From Paramecium tetraurelia (lineage: Eukaryota > Ciliophora > Oligohymenophorea > Peniculida > Parameciidae), in NCBI RefSeq assembly GCF_000165425.1, contig NW_001799626.1:122508-186507 (forward strand): DNA of 64,000 nucleotides, given 5' to 3'. Shown in pieces: positions 48,169 through 61,104 of the stretch. Made by a program: the position numbers and the translations under genes. The notes under the pieces were generated by a model. It ran no database searches. It worked only from the letters and a program-made list of their open reading frames with translations, and was not told where the DNA came from. Within the stretch, counting starts at the first letter, position 1. Every line of letters begins with the position of its first letter.

Positions 48169-49392
48169 ATGCGAAGAGTAGTTGTGACCGGAATGGGAAT
48201 GGTGTCTCCCTTGGGCTTGAATGTGTCTGAATCATGGAATAGCCTACTCGCAGGAAAGAGCGGAGTTGTGAGAGTGAAAGACAGAAATAAAGATTTGCCA
48301 GATGTCTACATGGGACTCATACCATAATCATTTGATACCAAGCCCTATCAAGTAGAGTATTGTCCCAGCAATTTGACATCCTATGCTATGTGTGCTGCTC
48401 AAGAGGCCATAGCTGATTCGAATGTACTGAACGATTGTGATCCAGATAGAATTGTAATTTTATTCCATCTCACATTTTAGGGAGTCAATATCGGAGTGAT
48501 GAATTCAAGCATGACTAAAATCACCGAAATCATTAGCAATGCAGCCTTGAAAGGTACTAGCAGAATCAATCCATTTACAATGCTCTATGTATTATCCAAT
48601 ATGCCCACTGCCTTATTGACTATTAAATATAAGCTTAAAGGGCCCAGCAGCACAGCCTCAACTGCATGTGCAACAGGTGCTTCAGCTATCGGAGATTCTT
48701 TTAGAAAAATTAAGTATGGAGATGCTGATATCATGATTGCTGGAGGAACAGAAGATACTTTCAACACAACAGCCATCTATGCTTCAATCAAGATGTAAGC
48801 TATGTCCACAAAAATCTATGATGATCCTACTAGAGCCTCAAGACCCTTTGATGAAGAGAGATCAGGATTCTTATTGGCTGAAGGCAGTGGAATCTTGGTG
48901 TTGGAAGAGTATTCAAGAGCAAAGAGAAGAGGAGCCAAAATCTATGCTGAGATATTGGGATATGGAGAAAGTAGCGATGCTTTTCATCTGACTCGACCTC
49001 AGGATAATGGAGAGGGGGGCAGAGCTGCCATGTTAAAAGCACTGAAGGAAGCCAATATTAATGATGTCGATCTCATCAATTGTCATGCCACGTCTACCAA
49101 AGGAGGAGATATAGCAGAGGCTAGAGCCATAGCTGATTCGAAAGCTACTTTGGTTGCCAATAAAAGCCAATTGGGACACACCTTTGGAGCAGCTGGTGCC
49201 ATCGAGTCGATTTTCACCATCAAATCTCTATAGGAATAAATTATTCCTCCCACTATCAATCTTGATAAACCCATTATTAGAGAGAATCAATATTGCAAGG
49301 AGGCCACAGAGAAATCATTAAAATATGCTTTGAAAAATGCTTTTGGGTTTGGAGGTGTCAATGTTTCTCTAGCATTTGGTAAATATAATTGA
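48169..49392 (+). CDS. fabF: 3-oxoacyl-ACP synthase II (KAS II)
   Basis: One proposed 27-nt intron at 48454-48480 gives 398 residues. All catalytic elements are present: Cys158 in STACATGAS, His297 in NCHATST and His328 in [12 protein letters not shown], with glycine motifs near the end (FGFGGVNVS). KAS II condenses malonyl-ACP with an acyl-ACP in type II fatty-acid synthesis, usually mitochondrial in eukaryotes (OXSM). The protein starts at the fold itself ([16 protein letters not shown]), so no transit peptide is visible; import or a missing 5' exon is an open point. The intron is a multiple of three and lacks an in-frame TGA, but removing it restores family alignment (DRI-GVNIG). Confidence 0.93.
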
Positions 49393-49591
49393 TTATATTA
49401 ATTTTATATTTATGAGTTGATTAGTCCTTTATTCCAACAATTATTTAATTATATCCATTGATTTAAATGATTTCATTGATTTGATTCAAAATTAGAGATA
49501 ATAAATAAATAAATAGTTATCTTTCAGAAGAAACTCTAAATAAACACAAATATTATATATTATTATTATTATTTAACGATTTTAATATTGC

Positions 49592-50530
49592 ATGTCATCT
49601 GTACCCTCAATGAATTTGTTCAGTGGACCTGATTTCTAAAAGACAAGATCTCATTATCGTCCTTTTGGAACTTATCAATCAAATTACTATTCATAACCTC
49701 CAAAATCATTATATCCAGAAAACTATTACTCCATGCCATCTTATCATGACTACTTAGCCTAACAAGCAAGACCAAATTATAATTAATCCTACCCTGAATA
49801 CATTGATAAAGAGCATTATGTGCCCATCAAATATGAAAGTCCATTTTAAACACTTTACAAGTATGAAAAAACAAACCCTACTCCTAAAGATGCCTTTATT
49901 ACTCCATATAGACCAAAAGAACCAACAGATGAAGAAATACAAGAGCATGTGCCTGTTATTGATCTAGTGATTGAACAACAAAGGTACTACACACACTTTT
50001 CAGATCATGGTCTACCCAAAGGATATGCTGAAAAAGATTATCAAAGAGAATTAGAAGACAGATATAACAGAGATCTTACTTAACAAATTCACAACGGCTA
50101 TAAGTTAGAAGAAACTAGAACCAAAAAAGAAATTGATTAATTCTATAGAAATATTAAAGTAGCTGTTGATGAAAGAGGACGTGTTCAAATCAACAATATT
50201 AGATAGCCATAACAAATTCCAAAGCCTCTTTCCACTATTTACAAGACTACTGAAGATACTGCAAAAGTGGCTAGCAATTTATAAACGTTTGATAATAATG
50301 TTTATCAATAACATAACAAATAATCATAAGAACAATATCACAATCAATTTTAAGACTCGTTCAATCCTTATTCATAAAATCCACAATAACCACAATAACA
50401 ATAGTAGCCACTTCATACAGAAGAAAAGGCTCCATCCGAAAAAAATTCGGTGGTAATACCCATACCTGGTGATTCTAACTTATAATAATCACAACTTGAA
50501 TAATCCAAGGTAATTACTAGTAATGATTGA
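49592..50530 (+). CDS. Unassigned Tyr/Gln/Pro-rich protein, 312 residues
   Basis: An intronless frame runs from ATG 49592 to TGA 50528-50530. The N-terminal third is Ser/Tyr/Pro-rich with repeated YY and YP pairs (TYQSNYYSQPP, PENYYSMPSYHD). A more ordered middle follows (TPKDAFITPYRPKEPTDEEI, HVPVIDLVIEQQ, SDHGLPKGYAEKDYQ). The C-terminus is Gln/Pro-rich. No signal peptide or membrane helix. It may be a ciliary or cortical filament protein by composition only. Family not recognised. Confidence 0.78.
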
Positions 50531-50870
50531 TATATTAAATATAAATTATCTTATTCATCAAATCTTTAGGTATAAATTATTAACATTTAATCATTTATTT
50601 TATTATTTTGAATTACTTTTAAGTAATTTTTATTTTTATTTTATCAGCTAATAAACTGAAAAATTCCATTTAAATTTATTCAGTATCATAGTTAAAAAAA
50701 TATGATTATTTCTTAAATTTGTTCATTATTATTTTCTGATAAAACTAATTATTTCATATTATTTTTGTTAAACTTTGAGTTGTAATTCCTAATTAAACGT
50801 TTTATTTAAATTTTAATAGTATCAGTATTTTTCATTTCCTTAAATACAAAACAATAAATTTCTAATAAAT
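50531..50870. other. Gene-free interval
   Basis: AT-rich spacer between two plus-strand genes. I see no supported frame, RNA gene or repeat. Confidence 0.5.
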
Positions 50871-51193
50871 ATGCAATAGCACAGGATTGATAATAAAAAT
50901 AGTAGGTTCCCAAATATTATAACTTTTTGTGACCTACTTAATTGAGAAAGGCAGACATTGACAAAAATAGAAAAGTTGGGAGTTGAGCAGTTGAGAAATC
51001 ATTTATAGTTTCAGCATTTTGTTGTAATGCTTATATAGTTATTTCAATTTTAATCAGAAGACCTCGATGCATTCTCTAATTTATATAGGTTTACAAAAAC
51101 AAAAAGATTGTGATTGCACCAATTATAAATAATACATGAAGCATGATGCAAAAAGATCAATCTAAAATTAAAGAAAAAAGAATATTTCTTTGA
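50871..51193 (+). CDS. Small helical protein, about 90 residues
   Basis: Introns at 50929-50946 (18 nt, removing a TGA) and 51110-51141 (32 nt) join three frames into 90 residues. The core is clearly protein-like (LTKIEKLGVEQLRNHLQFQH, FVVMLIQLFQFQSEDLDAFS) with a basic end (KTKRFMMQKDQSKIKEKR). Family not recognised. The first exon is less convincing than the rest, so the true start may differ. Its 3' end faces that of the kinesin gene. Confidence 0.5.
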
Positions 51194-51281
51194 TTCTTTA
51201 AAGAATGACATCAATATCATCTGAATCAAACTCCAAAATGGGATATTAATTAATTCATATTAATTAATAGAAATATTGTTT

Positions 51282-54271
51282 TCATATTTTTAATTGCATT
51301 TTTAACATTCTATTCTCTTCTTTAACTATATTACAATTTGCTTATTCGATACGCAACTATTGTAAATTGGTTTTTAATTGGTATTGTTTGTTCTCGAATT
51401 CTTACTCACATTGCTAAATATTAGTACAGTATTCATACATCCAAAAATTCGAAATATGATTTTACTTTCTCACTTAATGTCCCTTCATTTTGAATTTGAT
51501 AATTACAAAATCTCTTCACATTTATATTCTTAAAAAAATCCTCAAGGATTTGTGTCTCATTTACAAGTTATTGAAATTCTCTTTCCTTTTTATCTAATTG
51601 CTGTTTCAATTGATTTGTAATATTGATATCCTTTCTTAATTTATTTATATCTGCCTAATACATAAGTTTTTCTTCATATTTTTGTTACATTATATTCTTT
51701 TCCTCATGTAGTTGCTTGTACTGTCTTTATAAAGTAGATAAATCAGTATTGAGCTTCTAATTGGCCTTCTGCAACATGAGAACATTATCAGACAACTTCT
51801 TCTACTTGCTTTCATCTGTCTCATTCTGATTACAACATTATAACTATTAAATTGTTTATTCCAACTCTGATTTTAAAGTCGACAGTTCAATTTTAGTGGT
51901 ACGGAGTCTTTGATATTAAAAAATAGTACTTGTCTATCTCTTCCAATGACTTAGATCTTTAAGTTTACTCTAATTTCAATTCAGATCTTAATTTTAATAC
52001 TTCATTCTCCTTCATAATTAATTTTTAATTGATTATATCGAAACTATCAAGAAATCTACTCAACTTCTCCTTTTAATACTGGAACTCTTCTTTCAATTAT
52101 CCATATTTCTAAACCCCTTCTAAATTTACTTTATTATTCTCTAATTCAACTTTTAATTCTTCATTTTATCTCTTAACCTCATCCAAATCAATCTAAGTTT
52201 AATGAAATAAATCAGAGTAATATAATTTTTAATCATTTAGCAACTAAGATTCTTATATTTGTTTATCGAATTGTGTCTAAACTTAATTGAATTTTGAGTT
52301 TAAAGAATTCTAAATAAATTCATTAGTTAATTATTTTGCTTCTAATTCCATTGTCGTATTCAACGAATTCAAGAATTCCATCTATTTTTACTCCATCTAA
52401 GTGAAATTCTCCTTCTCTTTTTTTAATACCTTTAATGATTTTAAAAATTTTTTTGACTTAAGTTTGCTTCTTTTCTTAAATTTTAACAGCTCCTTCAATT
52501 AATCTTTTATCAAAGTGTCCTTCTCTGCCATTTAAGTGTGAAGATTTGAACAATCTGATTACAATTTTAAGAGTAGAGATTTATTTAGTTCAATATCATT
52601 TTATAATTTCTAAACTTCTTCACTCTAAAATTCAATAGTTTATGCATCTGTATCCATTTAATCCTTATTAATTTACAACTAGTCATTTAATTCAGTAATT
52701 TTATTCTCAAGTTCTTGAAGCTAATGAGCTTTGTCTTCTTAAAACATCTCCAATTAAGTCTCATATTACTAGGCCAAGTTGGTTTATTACTTGAATTAAT
52801 CCAAAAGCATTTCCTTTTCTTTTTATAGTATTTCTATATTCTACTCTAATTAAGTGATAATCAATTATTATTCATTTCTTCTATGTTTCAAAATAGTATC
52901 TTCTTGCTGAAGTTCCAAAATCCTTTAATTCAACTATTCATTCCTATATTTCAATTCCATTTAGATTTCTAATGCCTATTCCAATTATAAGTCTTTATCT
53001 TACATGCCTATTTATGAACATTTACGACTTTTAGTATTGTGATCTTCTAATTCAGTTATTCTGGATTCATAGTATTCTTTCATTTGTTTAAGTTCTTACG
53101 TTAGATGATCCTAATATTAGCTGCTTTCATTTAGTTGATAACTTAAACTAGTTATTTAAGAGATTAATTCCACTTCTTTTTATTTCTTAGGAATAATCTC
53201 AGATTGATAAACGGATTATTATAATTCATTCTTCAATCGTTTTATTTCAGCTTTCAAAGAATCCAAATTACCACCAATTTCTTCATTTATCATTACTTAA
53301 TTCTTTATATTTTTTGCTCTAGAAGCAAATTTTAAAGTTCCTAGAGTTTCTTAAAATGAAGAACTAGCAGCAGATATCGTAGCTATCATAACAGTTTTGG
53401 AATTTCCTCCTAAACTTTCTCTTAAAAGAAATGTCAATTTACTATCTCTATAAGGGATAAATTTCTTTGCATTTTCAGCTAAAGAATTAATCACTAAACC
53501 TAGGACAGTAAGAGACTTATTGATATTAGAAGCTTCTTTTAATCTTTCACCGGAGGCTGCTGTTAATTTTTATCTTTCACTACCAGCCAAATCAACAAAA
53601 TTCATTTTACTTTTTCTTGTGTACATCCCTTTTGTTTGCTATTCCAATTATAAAGTGAATATGGAATGACTTCTTGAACTCTCCAAATTCATTTAAGTTG
53701 CAGAAACATGTCTATTGGCTAATCCCTTTTACATCACTGATAAAACATCACTAAAGGATGCAGCTGTAATTTCTGTAAGATTTTCAACATAGACTCGTTT
53801 AGAATCTTCTCTGATTGTTAAAGGCATTGCTTTAGCATCATTTAAGAGATCAATCAATTATTCATTATAAATTTCTAAGTATGTACATTTGATTGTCCAA
53901 TTATTCTCCTTTGGCAATTTCTTAAATAATTGCTAAATCAATCGTGGTTATAATCCCAGATGTGAACTATCACTTGTTACATCATCACAACCTTTCCCTT
54001 GCATTGTATAAGTTTTGCCAGCACCTGTTTATCCATATGCAAAAATACAGCAATTCAAACCATCAAGAAATGATTGAAGTGTAGAATTCCCAATTTTATC
54101 AAAGACTTGCTCTTGAGTTGAATCAGCACCCAATACATGATCATAAGTATACTCCTTCTTATTATCCAATGTAATGGAGTTAGCATTTGTAGAAATACAA
54201 GCATTAGCACCCAAATGAGCTTCTCTGTAATTCAATGGTCTCACTCTTACTAGGACTCGAATATTTTCCAT
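51282..54271 (-). CDS. N-terminal motor kinesin with long coiled coil (kinesin-12-like)
   Basis: Introns at 51908-51929 (22 nt) and 51414-51438 (25 nt) give 980 residues. The motor domain spans residues 1-340: [13 protein letters not shown], the P-loop [11 protein letters not shown], switch [14 protein letters not shown], switch [12 protein letters not shown], and [20 protein letters not shown]. About 600 residues of nearly continuous coiled coil follow. The motor at the N-terminus implies plus-end movement. The shape recalls kinesin-12/KIF15, though the subfamily is a guess. Ser/Thr-poor ends and no FHA or PH domain were seen. It diverges from the next gene by 56 bp. Confidence 0.93.
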
Positions 54272-54327
54272 CAAATTTATGGGTATTTTAAAATGTATTT
54301 TAACGAATTAATTTTTAAAATTAACAA

Positions 54328-56347
54328 ATGAATTAAATGGATGGATTGATTGAAGAGAATACACAATTAAAGAAGGCCATTATATCCTCAAAAGCTGTCA
54401 TATCGAGGAAGATAAGTAATAAAATTATAGAATCATTTAGATGAGTTTGAAACTCTACAAGCTATCAATGATGAATTAAAATAACAAGTTGATAAGTTGA
54501 AATTGGATAATAATGAATTGAACCAAAAATTTAGAATTGCACTTCATGAAAAAAAGTAGACAGAATAATAATTTGATAATGCCAGCAAAAATTGGAAATT
54601 GTTGATTGAACAAAAACAAAGAGAATTAGAAGATATCTAAAATAAATTGAGTCCCTCTTTTGATTAGGATATGATCAGAATTAAATTGTTAAACGAATTA
54701 GAAATACCCCATAGATAATAACTTGAAGTTAAATAGATTGAAATTGAAAAGTTAAATGAAGTTATTTATCAACTGAAAAGAAATTTGGATCTTGAAATTG
54801 CAAAAGTTGAAACAACAAAATTAGAAAATGCTAAAGAAATTAAATTACTTCAAGATAGATTTAAGTTGGATATGTCTGATTAATAACATTAGATTCAAGA
54901 ACTTACAAAAATAATAGAAGACAGCAAGGATAGAGATGTAATTAGGAGACTAAGAAAAGATTTAGATGAATATAAATTAAAATTTAATAATGCAGACATT
55001 GAAAATTAAGAATTAAGAAATGAGAGAGACAAGATAAGAGAAGAGAAAAATGAAATCATGATTAAATTTGCCAGGTAAATAGATTAAGAAAGAAATGATA
55101 AACGTTAATATAAAAGTGACTTTGATAAAATATAAGTGAGAACCAGATTTATCGAAGATGAATTAAGAAAGGAGAAGCAAAGAAGGGAGTAAGTGTCTAC
55201 TGATTTTGAAATTATGAAAACAGAAAAAGATTAATTATTAACAGAAATAAGAAAGAAGGATGACACCATTCATTATCTACAGAGAAAAATCGGAGATATG
55301 GAAGAAGAACAATTAGAATAAGAATAAAAGGTTTAAGATAAGTTAACTCGTCTTTATTAAGATGAGCACGATAAGTATTTATAAGAGAGAAATAAAGCAG
55401 TTACATTGTAGAAAGATCTTGATAATTTAAAAAAGAGGTTTAGTGATTTACAAGATGATTACAAAATACTAAAGGATAGATACTTAAAGGAAAATAGTGA
55501 TAATAAGGATAACAACAAAACCTAAAATGAAGAATTAGAGAAATTAAAGAAGATTGTGTCATAGTAGCTCAAAGACATAGGTGATTTAGAAAGATCAAAT
55601 AAAAATAGAGAAGAATAAATACACGACATTGAAAACGAAAATGAAACCTTGAAGAGAAGAAACAGAGAATTACAACATAGAATATAACTAATTGAAGTTA
55701 ATCCTTTACCCTCACCCTAATAAACATAGATGATATATAATTAATCATAATACCCAAGTTTTGCTTAAGTCCCTCAATATGCTCAATAGATATAAGAATA
55801 ATATGATACTAAACCTAAATAAAACATTGTTATTTAATCTGAAAATGAACCTTAAAATTAAAATTCAACTTAGGCGTAAAAGTAGAGTATGTAATAGATT
55901 ACAGAGGAAAATAGATCCTTGATTCAAAAAAATAAAAAACTCAACAAGAAATTAAAGGAAGCTAATGATAAAATTTTAGAGCTTTCAATGAAAAATACCC
56001 TTTTAGAAAAGTAATTATAAAGGCAGTATTCTGTCCCTTCTGTGGCATATCAAGGATAATAAGGAAATTATACTCACTCTCAATCTCCCCTCAGATATCC
56101 TTATGAAGACTATGAATAGAGAGATACTAGACAATTTTAGCAGACTCATACTGATACAAGGTTGGATCGATTTGATAAATAGGATAGATATGCTTAACCC
56201 AATTAAGATAAATATCAATAAAGAAAAATATCAGGAACAAATTAATAATCTAAATAGGGCTATTCAAATGGGATTCATGAGGATGATTTGCTCAATAAAG
56301 TGATGATGCTAACTAATAATAATACTAATTAGACTCAATATTGGTGA
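54328..56347 (+). CDS. Long coiled-coil protein, 664 residues
   Basis: One 25-nt intron at 54416-54440; otherwise open to TGA 56345-56347. Residues about 5-440 are dense coiled coil rich in E, K, L and Q. A Pro/Gln/Tyr-rich segment follows (QVPQYAQQIQEQYDTKPKQN), then a second coiled coil and a disordered Tyr/Gln/Asp tail. No motor or membrane part. It is likely structural, perhaps basal body or axoneme (inference from type alone). Two in-frame ATGs lie at the start (54328 and 54337); the first was chosen. Confidence 0.85.
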
Positions 56348-56406
56348 CTTTACTATTTATTTAATAAAAACTTATGTTAAATTTTATATAATTTATAATT
56401 CAAATA

Positions 56407-58850
56407 ATGCTTGCTTTCATGTTGCTATCATAGACATTAGCTTGTTTAGGTACTCACATGCATCTTATCTAGATCAGAATTGCATTGAATGTAATTAACC
56501 TACGATTTGCACTGCTTGTGTATCAATTTTGACCAAACTCTTAGGTTTATCCCTTATTATTAAGCAACAATCAATGTGTCACCATTTGTGAAACAAATTA
56601 CTACCCAGACATAATAAATAATGTGAAATAGTGTTTAAAATGCAATGATAAATGTTTGGAATGTTATAATGGATCTCCAACAGGTTGTACTAAATGTGTG
56701 AAGCCTCTGAGATTAATGTGTGGCAATTGTTTGGACAGTGAGATAGACTCAGAGTGTTCTGATTGCAGTTCCCAATGCGTAAACATATATCCAAATTATA
56801 AGATAACATGTTTTGGTAAAAGTTCATCTGAATGTTACCTCTGTAATCTTCCTAATTTTCGTTCTCCAAACAATGACAGTTGCGAATTAACATGTGAATT
56901 CCCAATGTATGGAGATGTGTATGATTTCTAATGCAAAGAATTCTGTCCCTTTGGCACATATGGTTAGCCAATTTCAAGATAATGTTTACCGAATTGTCCA
57001 GACCCCTATTTTAAAAATGAATTGAGCACCAATTGTGTCAAAGAAGTATTTTTTGATTAAGAATTTCAAGTGCCCCAAAGGTACTTATCCCTTTGATAGA
57101 TCTTGCTAGATTTGCCATTCCACTTGTGAAACTTGTTCTGGGGGATAATCAACTGAGTGTCTATTTTGCAAGGAAGGCTTTTATATGTATAATCAACTGT
57201 GTGGGGAATGTGCGAGTTAATAGTACTCAAACAAAGAAACAAGAACATGTGTTAATTATTTAACATATTCTCTTAACATTTTAGAGGCTCATGAGTCAAC
57301 TATAGTATTTGAGATCTCATTTTCAAGCAGCATCAATCCAAAAACACTTGATATTAACTCACAAATAAATGTTGTGGATGTAGATCAAGCATAATATATA
57401 ATGTAAGTTATGATTTACATAGATAAGGACTTTAAGTTCTGTTTAAGATGATTAATTCTTTATAATTACCTTGGATTTTTATATATCTCACAGAATTACT
57501 CAAATCTCTTGTAATTTTACAAACAACATTATGAATGACGATAAAACTCCCATTCTATAGTCATCAGCCATTTAGGAATTGGATATACCTGCATAGTTTA
57601 TCCCACCTGAGACGGAAGCCAATATTAATTAGATTAATACTTATTTGATAATCAGTTATTTGTCTTATTTTTGCTTTTTGTTTCTCCTATGTCTTATCTT
57701 AAGAACTCAAAGAAGAATGTTCTACTTGATTATCAACAACCTGCAACTCGTTCAGGTGATGATTTTTATCAACTTTACTTATTCAACCCTTGCTTTAAAT
57801 TCCCTCAAACTTCTGGATATTGTAAATCTAAGGAGAATACCGGCAATTGGGGTTTCAGAGGATGGGATTATATTGTACTTCTTCAATACACCAATTTACA
57901 ATCAAATTCCAAACAACAATTTGCTTTATAATGCAGGTTATTATTACAATTTCATAGCTAATGGAGGAATATAAATACTGGGAATATTGCTCATTTTTTG
58001 GCTTATCTGGATTATCAGTTACATTTTGCACAATTTATACTAGATCAATAATAAATTAGAAACATTGAAGATCTACAGAGCTATGCATGAAGGCAGTAAT
58101 GATTTGCTGGTTCGTGTGCATGAGTTTCTCTATTTTCCTTTGATTCTCATCTCCATTTTATAATTGTGGGGATATGATTTTAGTTCTGATATCAACATAG
58201 CTTCATTTGTATTGTCAATAGTCACTATATTGTATTATCTTTTATATTTCAGAAGTGTATACAAATCATAGTTTCTTGATCTAGATCAATAGGAAATGGA
58301 AAATAAATACTTCACATTCTTTTCAGATTTTAAATAAACAAATTACATCAAAAAGAACTATGAATTCATTAATTACTTCATGAAAACGAGTATTGCATGT
58401 TCTCTAATTTTGCTGAATAACTTTCCTTATATCCAGTTTTCCATTTCAATAACTTTGATTGTCCTTTACTTCTTACTTCTAATTCAAAGAAGACCTTACT
58501 TAAGAGACATAATGAACTATTCAGCCATTTTTGGAAATCTTATCATGGTCGGTTTATATTCAACAGCAATTGTTTCAGAAGTGGAATATCATGCTTAAAA
58601 TAAGGATGTTATTATAAAAACTTAAGATGAATAATAATAATACAATTTTGGATTAGGATTCATGATTTTTATTTAAATTATTCTAGGATTCTATGCAATT
58701 ACTTTTAGCTTCAATAAATTCTTGGACTATTTGAAGTACTTGGATAAACAACCATAATCAGGAACGAGCATTTTATAAAAGATGGGAAAAGTCTTCTTTT
58801 CAGATAAGATGCAAGAAGTTGAAATGGGTAACATGTCATTTACAAATTGA
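56407..58850 (+). CDS. Cys-rich ectodomain protein with C-terminal membrane helices
   Basis: Introns at 56450-56472, 56520-56544, 57046-57070 and 57403-57427 (23, 25, 25, 25 nt) give 781 residues. A signal peptide (MLAFMLLSQTLACL) leads into 270 residues of furin-like Cys repeats (CNDKCLECYNGSPTGCTKC, CPKGTYPF). A mixed extracellular segment and about seven membrane helices follow (ISYLSYFCFLFLLCLIL near the first; IACSLILLNNF later). This architecture is common in Paramecium and Tetrahymena and is presumably a surface receptor or sensor. Each splice is needed to keep the Cys frame. Confidence 0.88.
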
Positions 58851-59675
58851 ATTATTTAATTTATATTTAATTATTAAAATTTAAATATTAAATATAATTA
58901 ATACTGCCCTTATATAATTAATTAATATAAATATATTCTTAGTAAAATCACAATTTAAAGAAATATGAAAATTGGAATGTTTTCAGAATTTCATTATCAT
59001 TATTAATTGGCTATTTCAGAAACGTTATTTCTTCAAATTCGATATCCACTCAATATATACTTACAATACTATAAGGATATATTATTTATTTGAGTAAATA
59101 GGACTAATTAAGACTTAGACAAATTAGTATGAATTGAAATTTCTATCAATTATTAAATATAGTTCTAGACAATACATTTTAATTACCTTTCTATTTATAT
59201 AAATTGATCTTAAGGAGGATAATAAATTGAAACTTAAATAAAATATATAATTTATATTAATGTTTTTATAAACCCTTTAAAGAAAAAATAGTTTAAAAAG
59301 GATTTAGATTTAGTGTAATGAAATTAATAGCAATTTCTGCTTTAATTTTATACCAAAAATGTCGATGAAGAAATTTAAAGAACAAAAAAGTTTAAATTAT
59401 AATAAAATATTAAAAGATAGAAAAAATGTAATGACCTTCTAGATGAGTAAAACAATTCAAATATGAAATTCCTAAAAGTCAATAAAGTTGATTTAAGTGA
59501 GTCACCTAGGGTTTAACTATATATTATAAATATATTAATAATTAATAGCATTAATGAATTTCGTTTTAACACTAATTAAAGAAAAGCTTTTATTTTTTTA
59601 AGAAATCTATATATATTAACTATAAGTCTAACAATTTTAAATTAAAGTTTTAGTATAATTTATTAATTAGAAAAG
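58851..59675. other. Gene-free interval, 825 bp
   Basis: Very AT-rich. Short TGA-free frames occur (for example from ATG 58964, 42 codons) but none is convincing. No RNA gene or repeat was recognised. It is unusually long for this window. Confidence 0.5.
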
Positions 59676-60023
59676 ATGAATCCTAATGCATCTCGTCTAA
59701 AATTTCAACCCGCTGTAACTCTCAATAAACGATCTTTCGACTTAGATTTATTCGAATTAGAGAAAATAAATTTCCTCAATAAGATGGATAAAATGCTCTC
59801 TTAAATAAACAGTACTCAAGAGATTAGAACACCAACTTTTAATACCCAAACCGAAATATATGATAATAAAGCAAAATTGGTTGACCTGAACTCAAATTAA
59901 AAGAAAAATGTATTGATCATCAGCACAAAAATCACAAAAAAACTAAGTAAAAGTAAAACAAGCGATGTCTATGAATAATCAACTCTTCACAATACTCAAA
60001 TGACTACATATTATGATAAATGA
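59676..60023 (+). CDS. Small unassigned protein, 115 residues
   Basis: An intronless frame from ATG 59676 to TGA 60021-60023. It begins MNPNASRLKFQPAVTLNKRS and has a charged helix (FDLDLFELEKINFLNKMDKM) and a Thr/Ser/Lys-rich tail (STKITKKLSKSKTSDVYEQS). It is soluble and probably partly disordered. Codon and residue use are unlike the flanking non-coding DNA. Long gene-free intervals flank it on both sides. Family unknown. Confidence 0.65.
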
Positions 60024-61104
60024 TGAAAAATTATATATATATGTCATTAGGTGTTTTTCAATATAAATTTTGGATTCCCTTACATATTTCTATTAGTCTT
60101 CTAGATGTATTTACAATACCTAGACGGATATAATTTAAAACCTATAACTAAGTTATTATCCATTAACTCCTGATTGAGTGTAATTTAAGTGCTGTAGATT
60201 TTTGTGTTATTGACAAACGATATTTCTGTTTATTGCTGTTTATGGTACAGTTCTGTAAATATTCATATACGGATTTAGTTTGAAGGAATATATATTTATT
60301 TAGTCATAATTTTTAAATATTTAATAGAAGAGGACCAAAAATATCTAAAGATCTATGCTTTTGCTTTGACATCATAGACAATAATACCATCAAAGAATAT
60401 CAACAGTAAAACTAACATATTATGGTTCTTCAGGCATAAGATATAATTATTGGGTGCGCTCTTTATTAATTTTTAATTTCCACTAATAAATCATAATATT
60501 GATGATTAAAATAGAATGAATCTCTTAGTTTAAAGTATCAATAATTATACAGAGCATACTAAAAGTTGAAGAGTTTTTGGTTATTAGTCACTAGAAGCTT
60601 TTCTTTTACATATCAAAAAGAAAGTTCCTTGCTGTAATAATTATTTAGGAAAATATCTTAAAAATTACTATTAAATTATTAATATAATAATTTGTAATAA
60701 TATAGTTTTATTTATTCATTGCCTTCGTAATCTCTGAATTAAAACAAAAATTGAATTTCCCACCTAAAAGAGAGCTAATATATTTAATTTCAAACAAAAC
60801 GGTTGAATTTATGAGAATTACGATTAGGATTAAATTTATCATAAGTTAAGAATGATTAAACTTTAATTGATAAATAAAATATTTTGAAAATGATATTTGT
60901 ATGATATGATATAATGTAATTATTTTATAGATTTCACTGAGCTAATTTTCTCTTTAATATGAGTGAATTAATTTTCAATTAATTTTACGAGCATTTTATA
61001 CTTTAATCAAGAATTACTTCTTAAATTATCTGCATTAGAATAATCATATAATTTTGCACAAAAAGTCTATAAAATAAATCATTAATAAAACAAATATTTG
61101 AAAT
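60024..61104. other. Gene-free interval, 1.08 kb (longest in the window)
   Basis: AT-rich DNA without a supported frame on either strand. A few less AT-rich patches (near 60430-60460 and 60715-60740) stand out, but I could not fold them into a known RNA. A promoter region, a decayed gene or an unrecognised RNA gene are possible. Confidence 0.45.

Noticed and set aside
51190-51280. Extra C-terminal kinesin exon (LEFDSDDIDVIL on the minus strand)
   Set aside because: Two in-frame TGAs lie between, with no GT..AG intron of acceptable size. The plus-strand gene ending at 51193 also overlaps the tail of this frame.
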